From: Deltaproteobacteria bacterium
Lineage (GTDB): Bacteria > Desulfobacterota > JAENJC01
Direction of reading: 5' to 3'
Length of the DNA stretch: 41,088 bases
NCBI GenBank assembly: GCA_030646755.1
Contig: JAUSKU010000011.1
Location: 1 to 41,088, forward strand
Shown: positions 25,489 through 33,496 of the stretch, one piece after another
Position numbering within the stretch: the stretch's first letter is position 1
Layout of the letters: every line of letters starts with the position of its first letter
Translations under genes and position numbers: made by a program
Notes under the pieces: generated by a model
The model's database searches: none
What the model saw: the letters and a program-made list of their open reading frames with translations, nothing else
What the model was told of the DNA's origin: nothing

Positions 25489-26276
25489 AGATACATAGAA
25501 TTCAGGCCATATTTCTCAGGCAGTTGTTTCTTTATAAGAGGAGCATCCCAAGGCTTATGGGAGTCCTTTACTGGCCTGTTCTTGATCTGGTCTTATGGGG
25601 TTTCATAACCGTATATCTGAATCAATACCGTGGAGCCCTGCCGGCATTTATAAGTTTCTTTCTGGGGGCTCTGATACTCTGGGACCTGCTATTCAGGGCA
25701 CAGCAGGGGATATCCATATCGTTTCTGGAAGATATCTGGTCCAGGAACCTCCTCAATGTGTTTGTCTCTCCGATCAGTGTCAGCGAATACGTTATCTCCC
25801 TGATGTTCGTGAGCCTTATAAAGATTATCCTTACCGCATCCGTAAGCATCTTCCTTGCATGGCTTTTTTATTCCTTCAATATCTTCATTATAGGGGTTTC
25901 ACTTTTGCCCCTTGTCCTGAACCTCCTGCTCCTTGGATGGGCGATAGGTATATTCACCACGGCGTTGATCCTGCGCTTCGGCAGTCAGGCGGAGGTACTG
26001 GCATGGGGTGTCGCTTTCCTGTTCCAGCCGGTGTCTGCCGTATTTTATCCTGTATCGGTTCTGCCATATCCAATTCAGGTCATAGCTATGTGGGTTCCCT
26101 CCTCCCATGTATTTGAAGGGATGAGGACGGTGGTTTCCGGCGGTGGATTCCCGGTAAAGGAGCTTCTCTGGGCATTCTCATTAAACCTTGTTTACCTTTT
26201 GTTCGCCACTCTTTTCTTTTTCAAGATGTTCAAGGCGGTGAGGGTCAAGGGATTGTTGGGAAAGATAGGGGAATAA
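25485..26276 (+). CDS. ABC-2 type permease
   Basis: A 263-residue membrane protein with about six hydrophobic helices and the ABC-2 plan, including W-V-P-S-S-H-V-F-E-G-M-R near residue 205 after the fifth helix, and a short basic end. Translationally coupled to the ATPase upstream and abutting waaA downstream with no gap (TAA at 26274-26276, ATG at 26277). It forms the membrane part of the exporter. Confidence 0.9.
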   Translation: MKIHRIQAIFLRQLFLYKRSIPRLMGVLYWPVLDLVLWGFITVYLNQYRGALPAFISFFLGALILWDLLFRAQQGISISFLEDIWSRNLLNVFVSPISVSEYVISLMFVSLIKIILTASVSIFLAWLFYSFNIFIIGVSLLPLVLNLLLLGWAIGIFTTALILRFGSQAEVLAWGVAFLFQPVSAVFYPVSVLPYPIQVIAMWVPSSHVFEGMRTVVSGGGFPVKELLWAFSLNLVYLLFATLFFFKMFKAVRVKGLLGKIGE

Positions 26277-27530
26277 ATGATCTTCTTTCTGTATAACCTC
26301 ATCCTTCTGCTCTCCCTTCTCTTATTGTCGCCGATCATACTGTTCAAGCTGATCTTTGATAAACGTTACATAATCGGCCTATCCGAACGGTTGGGGAATA
26401 TTCCAGATACTGTTATTGGAGCAATGTCAGGTCAAAGGCCTATTTGGTTCCATGCTGCATCGGTTGGAGAGGTGATCGCCTCCCAGAAGCTTCTTGAAGG
26501 TATAAGGGAGAGGTTCCATGACAGGAAGCTTATGGTCTCTACATTTACCCCGACAGGGAATAAGGCCGCTAAAGAGAAGCTTAAGGCCGAAGGGGTCATA
26601 TTCCTTCCCCTCGATCTCCCTTGGATAGTCAGGAAGGTATTGAAAAAGGTAAACCCCTCAGTCCTTATCCTAATGGAAACAGAACTCTGGCCGAACTTGA
26701 TAAAAAGTGCCGGGGATATGGGGATACCGGTTGCAGTGGTTAATGGCCGCATATCAGACAGGTCTTACGGCAAATACTGGTTTATCAGTCCCCTGCTGAA
26801 AAGGGTCTTTGATAATATAAAGGCCTTTTTAATGCAATCGGATGGTGATGCCCGGAGGATTGTCACCCTCGGTGCGGAACCTTCAAAGGTGTCCGTGACC
26901 GGCAACATAAAATTTGATACCATTGTTTCGGAGGTAAATATACCGTTCATGGATAATTGGGGAGGCGCTGTATTTATTGCGGGGAGTACCCACAAGGGTG
27001 AAGATGCGCCGGTAATTGATATTTATATGGAGTTGCGTGGTAAATATCCCGACTTGAAATTTATCCTTGCACCCCGGCATCTGGAGAGGATATGGGAGGT
27101 AGAGGGGGTATTGATAGAGAAGGGGTTGCAGTATGTCAAGCGCTCTCAGGTTAAAGGGATGACAGGAGTGCCTGTCCTCCTTCTGGATACCTTGGGGGAA
27201 CTGGCATCTTTTTATAAGTATGGTAATATTGTCTTTATGGGTGGAAGTATTGTGCCTGTCGGAGGGCATAACCTCCTTGAACCGGCGCTTTACGGGAAAG
27301 CAGTCCTTTTCGGCCCTCACACAGAAAACTTCAGGGATGCGGCCCGGATTCTTACAGAAAGCGGTGGAGGGGTGGAGGTAAAGGATGCCGGGGAGCTTAT
27401 GATATGGACAGACAGGCTCCTTTCTGATAAACGGCTGTGCGACTCCATGGGGGATAAGGCGAGGCAGGCGGTTTTAAAGAACCGGGGGGCAACTGGGATG
27501 ACCCTGGAGGCGCTGTCAAAGGTATGGTAG
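26277..27530 (+). CDS. waaA: 3-deoxy-D-manno-octulosonic acid (Kdo) transferase
   Basis: A 417-residue family GT30 enzyme that adds Kdo to lipid IV-A on the cytoplasmic side of the inner membrane. An N-terminal membrane anchor (about 1-25) is followed by W-F-H-A-A-S-V-G-E-V near 58 (catalytic Glu region), E-T-E-L-W-P-N-L near 139 and G-G-S-I-V-P-V-G-G-H-N near 320 with L-E-P-A. It belongs with the lpxB-msbA-DUF374 genes 7 kb upstream, from which it is separated by the restriction-modification block. Start ATG directly follows the permease stop. Confidence 0.95.
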   Translation: MIFFLYNLILLLSLLLLSPIILFKLIFDKRYIIGLSERLGNIPDTVIGAMSGQRPIWFHAASVGEVIASQKLLEGIRERFHDRKLMVSTFTPTGNKAAKEKLKAEGVIFLPLDLPWIVRKVLKKVNPSVLILMETELWPNLIKSAGDMGIPVAVVNGRISDRSYGKYWFISPLLKRVFDNIKAFLMQSDGDARRIVTLGAEPSKVSVTGNIKFDTIVSEVNIPFMDNWGGAVFIAGSTHKGEDAPVIDIYMELRGKYPDLKFILAPRHLERIWEVEGVLIEKGLQYVKRSQVKGMTGVPVLLLDTLGELASFYKYGNIVFMGGSIVPVGGHNLLEPALYGKAVLFGPHTENFRDAARILTESGGGVEVKDAGELMIWTDRLLSDKRLCDSMGDKARQAVLKNRGATGMTLEALSKVW

Positions 27531-27600
27531 ATACCAGGCGGTAGTTAAAGAGAAATTGCTGCCGGATATACGGTCTACAGTCGGGGAGGTGCGAGCCATA

Positions 27601-29295
27601 ATGAAAGATAATAAAGATAAAATAGAAATAGAGTTTAAGAAACAATTTTCGGAGCTGCACCGGATGATAGCTGAGTTGGCGGTTTCGGAAAAAGACCGCA
27701 ACCGTCTTGAAGAGGCGATGGAAAGCCGCGTCAGGGAAAGGACCGCGGAGCTGGTAAAGGCCAATGAGATGCTGCAGGCTGAGATTGCCGAGCGGAAAAA
27801 GGCCGAGGAGGAGTTACGTTCACTGAAAGAAGCGGTTGAAACCATGCAACTCGGCGTCACTATCGCCGATGTGAAGGGGAATATCCTTTACACAAATCTT
27901 GCAGAGGCAAAGATGCACGGTTATGAGGTGGAGGAGTTGATCGGCAAGGATGTGAGGATTTTAGCCCCGGCCGAAAACTGGAACAGGATGCCGGTTGAGA
28001 ACATGAAAGGGGTAAATAGCTATAAACGGGAAAGCATCAACATCCGGAAGGACGGGAGCGTTTTCCCTGTCCAGTTGTTGTCCGATGCCTTGACAAGTGC
28101 ATGTGGGCGGCTAATAGGCATTGCAACATACTGCGAGGACATCACGGAGCGCAAGAGGCTGGCTGAAGAGCTTTTAAAGGTAAACAAGCTCGAATCGGTA
28201 GGAACCCTTGCCGCGGGCATTGCCCATGACTTTAACAATATCCTTACCCTCATAATGGGGAATGTTTCCCTCGCAAAGATGCATGCAAACAGCGGAGACA
28301 AGATACCGGAGATATTGGCCATGGCCGAGAAGGGATGCAGGAGGGCCCAGGAATTAACGCAGCAGTTGCTTACCTTCTCAAAAGGCGGGGAGCCTATCAG
28401 GAAGGAGGCGGATATCTCGGAATTGATAAAGGAGTCGACAGGCCTTGCATTAAGCGGTTCTAATGCCAGGGTTGAATATTCTTTCCCGGAAGGTCTCTGG
28501 CCCGTTGAAGTTGATGAAGGGCAGATAAACCAGGTGATAAACAATCTCATTTTGAATGCCGAGCAGGCCATGCCGGAGGGGGGGGCAATAGAGATCCGTG
28601 CAGAAAACATCTCCGTCGGGGCAAAAGAGGGTATGCCGCTAAGAGAAGGAAAATACGTGAAGATATCTGTTAAGGACCAGGGGATCGGCATACCGGCAGA
28701 GCATCTGCATAAGATATTCGACCCATATTTTACAACGAAAGAGAAGGGGAGCGGCCTGGGCCTTGCCACCTCTTATTCCATAATTAAAAAACATGATGGA
28801 CATGTTACAGTGGAAGCGGAGATAGGGGGTGGAACGACCTTCTATATCTATCTCCCTGCCTCTGAAAAAGAGCCCACGAAAAAGAAGACCGAAGGGGAAA
28901 AGGCCTTTTCTGACAACTTCAAGATATTGATAATGGATGATGAAGAGATGCTCAGCGAGTCTATTGCCAAATTGCTTGGCCTTATGGGACACACGGCTGA
29001 GACGGCCAGGGATGGCGCGGAGGCGATTGAGCTTTATGAAAAGGCAAAGGGAGGAGGGCACCCCTTTGATGTTGTTGTCATGGACCTGACTATCCCCGGA
29101 GGTATGGGAGGGAAAGAGGCGATTAAGAGGCTCAGGGGAATAGACCCGGATGTCAAGGCCGTGGTGTCGAGCGGGTATTCCAGTGATTCAGCAATGGCTG
29201 ATTTTGTCAGCCACGGCTTTAACGGAGTTGTTGTCAAACCTTACAGGATCGAGGAACTGATAGAGACGTTAAATAAGGTGATTAGAGAAGGTTAA
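27601..29295 (+). CDS. Hybrid sensor histidine kinase (coiled coil-PAS-HisKA-HATPase-REC)
   Basis: A 564-residue cytoplasmic sensor kinase without membrane segments. An N-terminal coiled coil (about 10-80, E-R-T-A-E-L and A-E-E-E-L heptads) leads into a PAS domain (about 85-190), the phospho-acceptor helix with H209 (G-I-A-H-D-F-N-N), an ATPase domain (N-L-I-L-N-A near 305, D-Q-G-I-G-I-P near 360, G-S-G-L-G-L-A near 385) and a C-terminal receiver with D495 and the lysine in V-V-K-P-Y. I chose ATG 27601, after GGGGAGG, over a TTG at 27556. Only 17 bases separate it from the HypC-HydE-HydG genes, so it may belong to that transcript and sense a redox or H2-linked signal; the ligand is unknown. 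Confidence 0.9.
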   Translation: MKDNKDKIEIEFKKQFSELHRMIAELAVSEKDRNRLEEAMESRVRERTAELVKANEMLQAEIAERKKAEEELRSLKEAVETMQLGVTIADVKGNILYTNLAEAKMHGYEVEELIGKDVRILAPAENWNRMPVENMKGVNSYKRESINIRKDGSVFPVQLLSDALTSACGRLIGIATYCEDITERKRLAEELLKVNKLESVGTLAAGIAHDFNNILTLIMGNVSLAKMHANSGDKIPEILAMAEKGCRRAQELTQQLLTFSKGGEPIRKEADISELIKESTGLALSGSNARVEYSFPEGLWPVEVDEGQINQVINNLILNAEQAMPEGGAIEIRAENISVGAKEGMPLREGKYVKISVKDQGIGIPAEHLHKIFDPYFTTKEKGSGLGLATSYSIIKKHDGHVTVEAEIGGGTTFYIYLPASEKEPTKKKTEGEKAFSDNFKILIMDDEEMLSESIAKLLGLMGHTAETARDGAEAIELYEKAKGGGHPFDVVVMDLTIPGGMGGKEAIKRLRGIDPDVKAVVSSGYSSDSAMADFVSHGFNGVVVKPYRIEELIETLNKVIREG

Positions 29296-29312
29296 GCCAG
29301 AGGGAATCACGT

Positions 29313-29516
29313 ATGTGTCAATCCGTTCCTTGCGAGGTAGTGGAAGTTCAGGGTCAGTGGGCCCAAGTTGAGGCCCATGGGCATAACCACAGGGTCTACC
29401 TGGGCCTCCTGAAGGATGTTAATACAGGTGATTATCTCCTGGTCCACGGGGATATGGCCATAAATAAGATAGATAAGGATGAGGCAGAAACGGTCTTGAG
29501 GTTGACATGTGCCTGA
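29313..29516 (+). CDS. hypC: HypC/HupF-like hydrogenase maturation chaperone (stand-alone)
   Basis: A 67-residue HypC-family protein. It has the essential N-terminal Cys2 (M-C-Q-S-V-P) and the family's D-V-N-T-G-D-Y-L-L-V-H-G-D-M-A-I-N-K-I-D segment near residue 35-54. In [NiFe] hydrogenase assembly HypC holds the Fe(CN)2CO unit with HypD through this Cys and delivers it to the large subunit. SD AGAGGG precedes the ATG. It overlaps the next gene by 10 bases. HypD and the other Hyp proteins are not in the window. Confidence 0.82.
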   Translation: MCQSVPCEVVEVQGQWAQVEAHGHNHRVYLGLLKDVNTGDYLLVHGDMAINKIDKDEAETVLRLTCA

Positions 29517-30760
29517 CAATCCCTGCCAGGGTTGTTTCAGTCAGCGGGAAGCTGGCTGATGTCCTGGAAAACGGCGAAGAAAGAGCCATTGATATATCCC
29601 TTCTCCCCAGACTCAAGGCAGGGGACTGGATCCTCCACACCGTCGGCCTTGCCATAAAGAAGGTCTCCCCAAAAGATGCCAGGGAGATTATCGAGCTGCT
29701 GGAGTCCTCCCGAAAGGTCAACAACTCTTCATTAAGCGATAAATTCAAGAGGATCTTGCAGGCATCAAAAGTTAGGGAGTTATCAAGGGAGGAGATATCA
29801 TACCTCCTTCAAACAGACAACCCTGAAGAGGTAAATGCCCTTCACTCAGAGGCCAACACCATCAGGAAGGCATACCTTAAGGAGTTCATCTGCGTCCACG
29901 GTATCATAGAGTTTTCAAACATCTGCGCCAAAGACTGTTATTACTGTGGTATCAGGAGTGAAAGTAATGTTAAGCGCTATAGAATGAGCGTATCAGAGGT
30001 TGTTAGTACGGCTGCAAAGGCCGCTGAAAGGGGGTATAAACTCCTTGTACTGCAATCAGGTGAAGACTCATTATTTAATGATGAAGAACTGGAGGAGATA
30101 GTAAGGGAGATAAAGAGGCGTTCTAGGGTCTTTATATTCCTGAGCATAGGGGAGAGGGGTTACGAAAGCTATAAAAGGCTCAGGAAGGCAGGGGCGAGCG
30201 GTGTACTTCTCAGGTTTGAGACATCCAACTCTCAGCTTTTTAAGGAGCTTCACCCTGAAGGGAAGGACCTTGATAACAGGTTTTCGCACCTCAGTTTCCT
30301 GAAGGAACTGGGTTATTTCATTGCCACGGGCTTCATGGTCGGCCTTCCGGGACAGACCATAGAAGACATGGCCAATGACATTCTCACCCTTAAAAATCTG
30401 AACCCGGGAATGGCCTCTATAGGTCCTTTTATCCCATCTCCTGAAACGCCTCTCTCTGACAAGGCCAGCGGTAGTACTGATATGACCCTGCGGGTCATGG
30501 CTATCATCAGGCTGATGATGAAGAATGTAAGGATTCCTGTGACAACGGCCATGGAGACCATAGGCGGGGCAGGCATGAGGAAAGAGGGGCTCATGGCCGG
30601 TGGGAATGCCATGATGTTCAACCTGACCCCTCCGAGATACCGTCGTCTCTATCAGATATATCCTGACAAATTTTATCAGAGAGACCGGAGATGGGAGAGG
30701 TACGCCCTCTTTCAGGGGAAGGAAAGCTACAGGATGCTTGAGGAGAGGCTGAGACCATAA
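29507..30760 (+). CDS. hydE: HypC-HydE fusion: HypC domain joined to radical-SAM maturase HydE
   Basis: A 417-residue protein with two parts. Residues 1-66 are a second HypC domain (M-C-L-T-I-P with Cys2; L-K-A-G-D-W-I-L-H-T-V-G-L-A-I-K-K-V near 36). Residues about 72-417 match HydE of the BioB-like radical-SAM family, with C140-x3-C144-x2-C147 (I-C-A-K-D-C-Y-Y-C-G), L-Q-S-G-E-D, S-I-G-E, G-F-M-V-G-L-P-G-Q-T, I-G-P-F-I-P and T-T-A-M-E-T-I. The HydE part is the usual length (about 347). HydE processes the Fe(CO)2(CN)-cysteine synthon made by HydG during [FeFe] H-cluster assembly. The HypC fusion suggests hand-over to a HypC-type Fe site, that is, [NiFe] maturation. The fusion is seen directly; the pathway is inference. 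Confidence 0.88.
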   Translation: MCLTIPARVVSVSGKLADVLENGEERAIDISLLPRLKAGDWILHTVGLAIKKVSPKDAREIIELLESSRKVNNSSLSDKFKRILQASKVRELSREEISYLLQTDNPEEVNALHSEANTIRKAYLKEFICVHGIIEFSNICAKDCYYCGIRSESNVKRYRMSVSEVVSTAAKAAERGYKLLVLQSGEDSLFNDEELEEIVREIKRRSRVFIFLSIGERGYESYKRLRKAGASGVLLRFETSNSQLFKELHPEGKDLDNRFSHLSFLKELGYFIATGFMVGLPGQTIEDMANDILTLKNLNPGMASIGPFIPSPETPLSDKASGSTDMTLRVMAIIRLMMKNVRIPVTTAMETIGGAGMRKEGLMAGGNAMMFNLTPPRYRRLYQIYPDKFYQRDRRWERYALFQGKESYRMLEERLRP

Positions 30761-30767
30761 AGCGGTA

Positions 30768-30854
30768 CCCACCCTCACCTTAATCCTCTCCCTGAGGGAG
30801 AGGAAACTTTTTGTTCCCTCCCCTTCAAGGGGAGGGTTGGGGTGGGGATGGGGT
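30768..30854. repeat. Compound family A repeat between hydE and hydG (left arm of a long inverted pair)
   Basis: Two hairpins (CCTCTCCCTGAGGGAGAGG and CCCTCCCCTTCAAGGGGAGGG) with flanking CCACCCTCACC and TTGGGGTGGGGATGGGG. The reverse complement of 34291-34379 matches it over about 88 bases with about three differences. It lies between co-directional maturase genes and could also act as an mRNA processing or stabilising structure. Confidence 0.9.
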
Positions 30855-30872
30855 ATTTTAGGAGCAAAGCTG

Positions 30873-32255
30873 ATGATAATAAATGAACGCAAGATTGATA
30901 AGCTGTTAGATATAAAGGTCACGGTCCAGGAGTGCCGGAAGGTCCTGGAACGCGGAGCCAACGGCCTTGGATTGACCGTTGAGGAGACTGCCGTCCTTGT
31001 CTCAGGTGTTTACAGCGGAACAGTTCCCAGGGAAGAATTGTTTGAGGCAGCCGGAGCCGTCCGTCAATCCATATACGGGAACAGGATGGTCCTCTTCGCT
31101 CCCCTTTACTGGTCTTCCCACTGCATAAACAACTGCGCATACTGCGGCTTTAAGGTCAGCAACAAGTCGGAAAGAACGGTTCTTTCCACTATTGAGGTGG
31201 AAAAAGAGGTCAGAGTTCTGATAGATAAGGGTTATAAGAGGGTATTGCTGGAAAGCGGCGAAGACCCTGAAAGGAATACCATTGAGCGACTCTGCGAGCT
31301 TATGGAGAAGATCTATGCGGTAAGGGATGAAAGGGGTGGGCGCATAGACAGGATAAATGTGAACATAGCCGCAACAACAGTTGAGAACTACAGGCTGCTC
31401 AAGGATGCAGATATAGGGACATACAGCCTCTTCCAGGAGACATACCACCTCGAGAGTTACAAAAAATTTCACAGAGGCCCGAAGGCAGACTATGAAAGGC
31501 AGATAACCGCCCACGACAGGGCGATAGAGGCAGGTATTGGGGATGAGGGGCTTGGGGTGCTGTTCGGTCTTTACGATTGGAGATTTGAGACACTGGCCAT
31601 CATAGAACATGCCCATTATCTTGACAGGGTGATGGGGGTCGGGCCCCATACCATTTCTGTACCAAGGGTTCAGTCCATAAGCGGGGAACCATTTAATCCA
31701 GCCTATCCTGTAGATGACGAGACATTCCTCCAGATAATTGCAATACTTAGGCTTGCGGTGCCATACACAGGGATAATCCTCAGCACCAGGGAGACTCCCG
31801 ATATAAGGAGGATGGCCTACGGCATAGGTGTTTCCCAGATATCAGCAGGGTCGTCAACGGAGGTCGGAGGATACTCAAAATCAGGGGTCAGGAAGGCAGA
31901 GGCGATAGGGCAGTTCGATGTTGGCGACCATCGGCCATTGGAGGATGTGATATTTGAGCTAATAGAACTTGGCTTTATCCCGAGCTTCTGCACAGCATGC
32001 GAGATAAAGGAGAGGACAGGGGAAATGTTTATGCCTTACGCGAAGAGTGGGGAGATCAAGAGGTACTGTACCCCAAATGCCCTTGTATCCCTTAAGGAAT
32101 ATCTCATCAACTATGCATCTGAAAGAACAAGGGAGGGAGGGAAGAGGCTTATTGCAGATGAACTGGAGAAGCTTCCTCAGGAAGAGATGGAAAGGGTAGA
32201 AAGGCTCATTAAGGAGATATCGGAGTGTAAGGCCGCAAACTCTCTGTACACCTAA
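30873..32255 (+). CDS. hydG: HydG: tyrosine lyase radical-SAM maturase (CO/CN synthesis)
   Basis: A 460-residue radical-SAM protein of the HydG type. The SAM cluster site is C84-x3-C88-x2-C91 (H-C-I-N-N-C-A-Y-C-G). The C-terminal auxiliary cluster signature CX2CX22C is complete at C373, C376 and C399, with R-T-G near 381, F-M-P-Y-A-K-S-G and C-T-P-N-A-L, as in HydG and unlike ThiH. HydG cleaves tyrosine to CO, CN- and p-cresol and builds an Fe(CO)2(CN) unit. The frame is open to 30837 through the repeat, but AGGAG ahead of ATG 30873 marks the start. Its stop overlaps that of the convergent hydrogenase alpha gene. HydF and [FeFe] hydrogenase are absent here. Confidence 0.93.
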   Translation: MIINERKIDKLLDIKVTVQECRKVLERGANGLGLTVEETAVLVSGVYSGTVPREELFEAAGAVRQSIYGNRMVLFAPLYWSSHCINNCAYCGFKVSNKSERTVLSTIEVEKEVRVLIDKGYKRVLLESGEDPERNTIERLCELMEKIYAVRDERGGRIDRINVNIAATTVENYRLLKDADIGTYSLFQETYHLESYKKFHRGPKADYERQITAHDRAIEAGIGDEGLGVLFGLYDWRFETLAIIEHAHYLDRVMGVGPHTISVPRVQSISGEPFNPAYPVDDETFLQIIAILRLAVPYTGIILSTRETPDIRRMAYGIGVSQISAGSSTEVGGYSKSGVRKAEAIGQFDVGDHRPLEDVIFELIELGFIPSFCTACEIKERTGEMFMPYAKSGEIKRYCTPNALVSLKEYLINYASERTREGGKRLIADELEKLPQEEMERVERLIKEISECKAANSLYT

Positions 32256-33496
32256 TGCACAGAGCAGGTCAGGCATGGGTCATAGGCCCGGACAAGCATC
32301 TCCATCAGCCTCTTTAACTCCTCCTTTGAAGCCGCCGGATTACTGTCAAGGAGCGTCTGAGAGCTTTTTTCTATGGATGTCAGGTTTTGCACCGTAGGTG
32401 TGATAATGTTGGCGTAAGTTACCTTCCCGTCCTCTCTTAAATGAACCTCATGATACAGTCCACCTCTCGGTGCCTCCACGGCGCCTATCCCTTTAAGAGG
32501 CGGGTTTATTGACGGCCTGACTACAGTCCCGTCCATCCCTTCTTCAATAAGCTTTTCTATCAGCATTATCGCCTCTTCGTGAAAGTGCAGGATCTCTATC
32601 GCCTGGGCAAGGTTATTATGAAAAGGGTTGTTTAAATCGAGGCTCTTCGCAAACTTTCTGGCCTTTTGGCCGAGCCCCTTGCCGTTTATTGCGATCCTTG
32701 CCAGTGCCCCAACCATTATCTCCCTCTTCCTGTAACTCCCGAACTTGGCTGTGGAGTATTCTCTGACCTCCTCTTCTATGGCCTCCTTGTACCCTTTAAC
32801 CGATGTATCATCATTTCGGCTGGAGGATATGGTATCCCCATCGTATATGCTGTAGCCGTCTCCTTTCAGGGAGAGGAGTTCCAGGTCAGCATCGAGTTCA
32901 GGGTAGGGAAGGGATGTGAAGAGCCTTGCTGTCCAGGAGGCATCAGGAGATGTCTTTTCGAGCATCCTCAAAAGCCTTTGCAGTGAACTTTTGTCCGGTA
33001 TCTTATGGAATCCTCCTATGGTCGTTGTTGTCGGGTGTACGTTCCTCCCAGCTATGCAGAAGGCTATCTCGTCGGATACCTCTTTGAGCCTCAATGCTCT
33101 TCCAAAGGCCTTCGGGTCCTTCTCAGCCAGTTCCGTTGCCCTGTCCAGGCCGATATAATCGGGGAGTGCCAGGAAAAAGAGATGAAGGACGTGGCTCTGG
33201 ATCATCTGCCCTGTCATCATAAGCCTTCTGAGGAGTACAGTAGTTGGATTCGGGATGATCCCCAATGCATCCTCCACGGCCTTGACGGATGCAAGGTTAT
33301 GGGCTATGGGACAGACACCGCAGATCCTGGGTGTTATCCAGTGGACCTCTTCCGCCGTCCTTCCGACAAGGATACCCTCGAAAAGCCTCTCCCCCTCAAC
33401 AACATGGAGTTTGGCCTTCCTTCCCTCCCAGTCCACATGCAGGGAGCCGTGACCTTCTATCTTTGTTATCAGTGATTCGCTTATTCTCTTAGCCAT
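32252..33496 (-). CDS. hydA: [NiFe] hydrogenase large (alpha) subunit, group 3-like, without C-terminal extension
   Basis: A 414-residue catalytic subunit. The N-terminal site is R57-I-C59-G-V-C62-P-I-A-H66 and the C-terminal site D406-P-C408-L-T-C411-S-V-H414, so all four Ni/Fe cysteines are present; E14 in I-E-G-H-G fits the conserved proton-transfer glutamate. The protein stops exactly at His414. Standard large subunits carry a further 5-30 residues that a protease removes after Ni insertion, so this one should need no such protease. It resembles the bidirectional cytoplasmic sulfhydrogenase alpha subunits (group 3b). It overlaps delta by 8 bases and its 3' end overlaps hydG. Confidence 0.93.
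   Translation of the reverse strand: MAKRISESLITKIEGHGSLHVDWEGRKAKLHVVEGERLFEGILVGRTAEEVHWITPRICGVCPIAHNLASVKAVEDALGIIPNPTTVLLRRLMMTGQMIQSHVLHLFFLALPDYIGLDRATELAEKDPKAFGRALRLKEVSDEIAFCIAGRNVHPTTTTIGGFHKIPDKSSLQRLLRMLEKTSPDASWTARLFTSLPYPELDADLELLSLKGDGYSIYDGDTISSSRNDDTSVKGYKEAIEEEVREYSTAKFGSYRKREIMVGALARIAINGKGLGQKARKFAKSLDLNNPFHNNLAQAIEILHFHEEAIMLIEKLIEEGMDGTVVRPSINPPLKGIGAVEAPRGGLYHEVHLREDGKVTYANIITPTVQNLTSIEKSSQTLLDSNPAASKEELKRLMEMLVRAYDPCLTCSVH

Noticed and set aside
30837..30872. Upstream TTG start for HydG
   Set aside because: It lies in the repeat and would add G-W-G-W-G; the ATG at 30873 has AGGAG at good distance.
29507..32255. HydE/HydG-like genes as BioB or ThiH (biotin or thiamine synthesis)
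   Set aside because: HydG has the CX2CX22C tail absent in ThiH, HydE matches HydE motifs closely, and HypC and hydrogenase genes adjoin. No thiamine or biotin genes are nearby.
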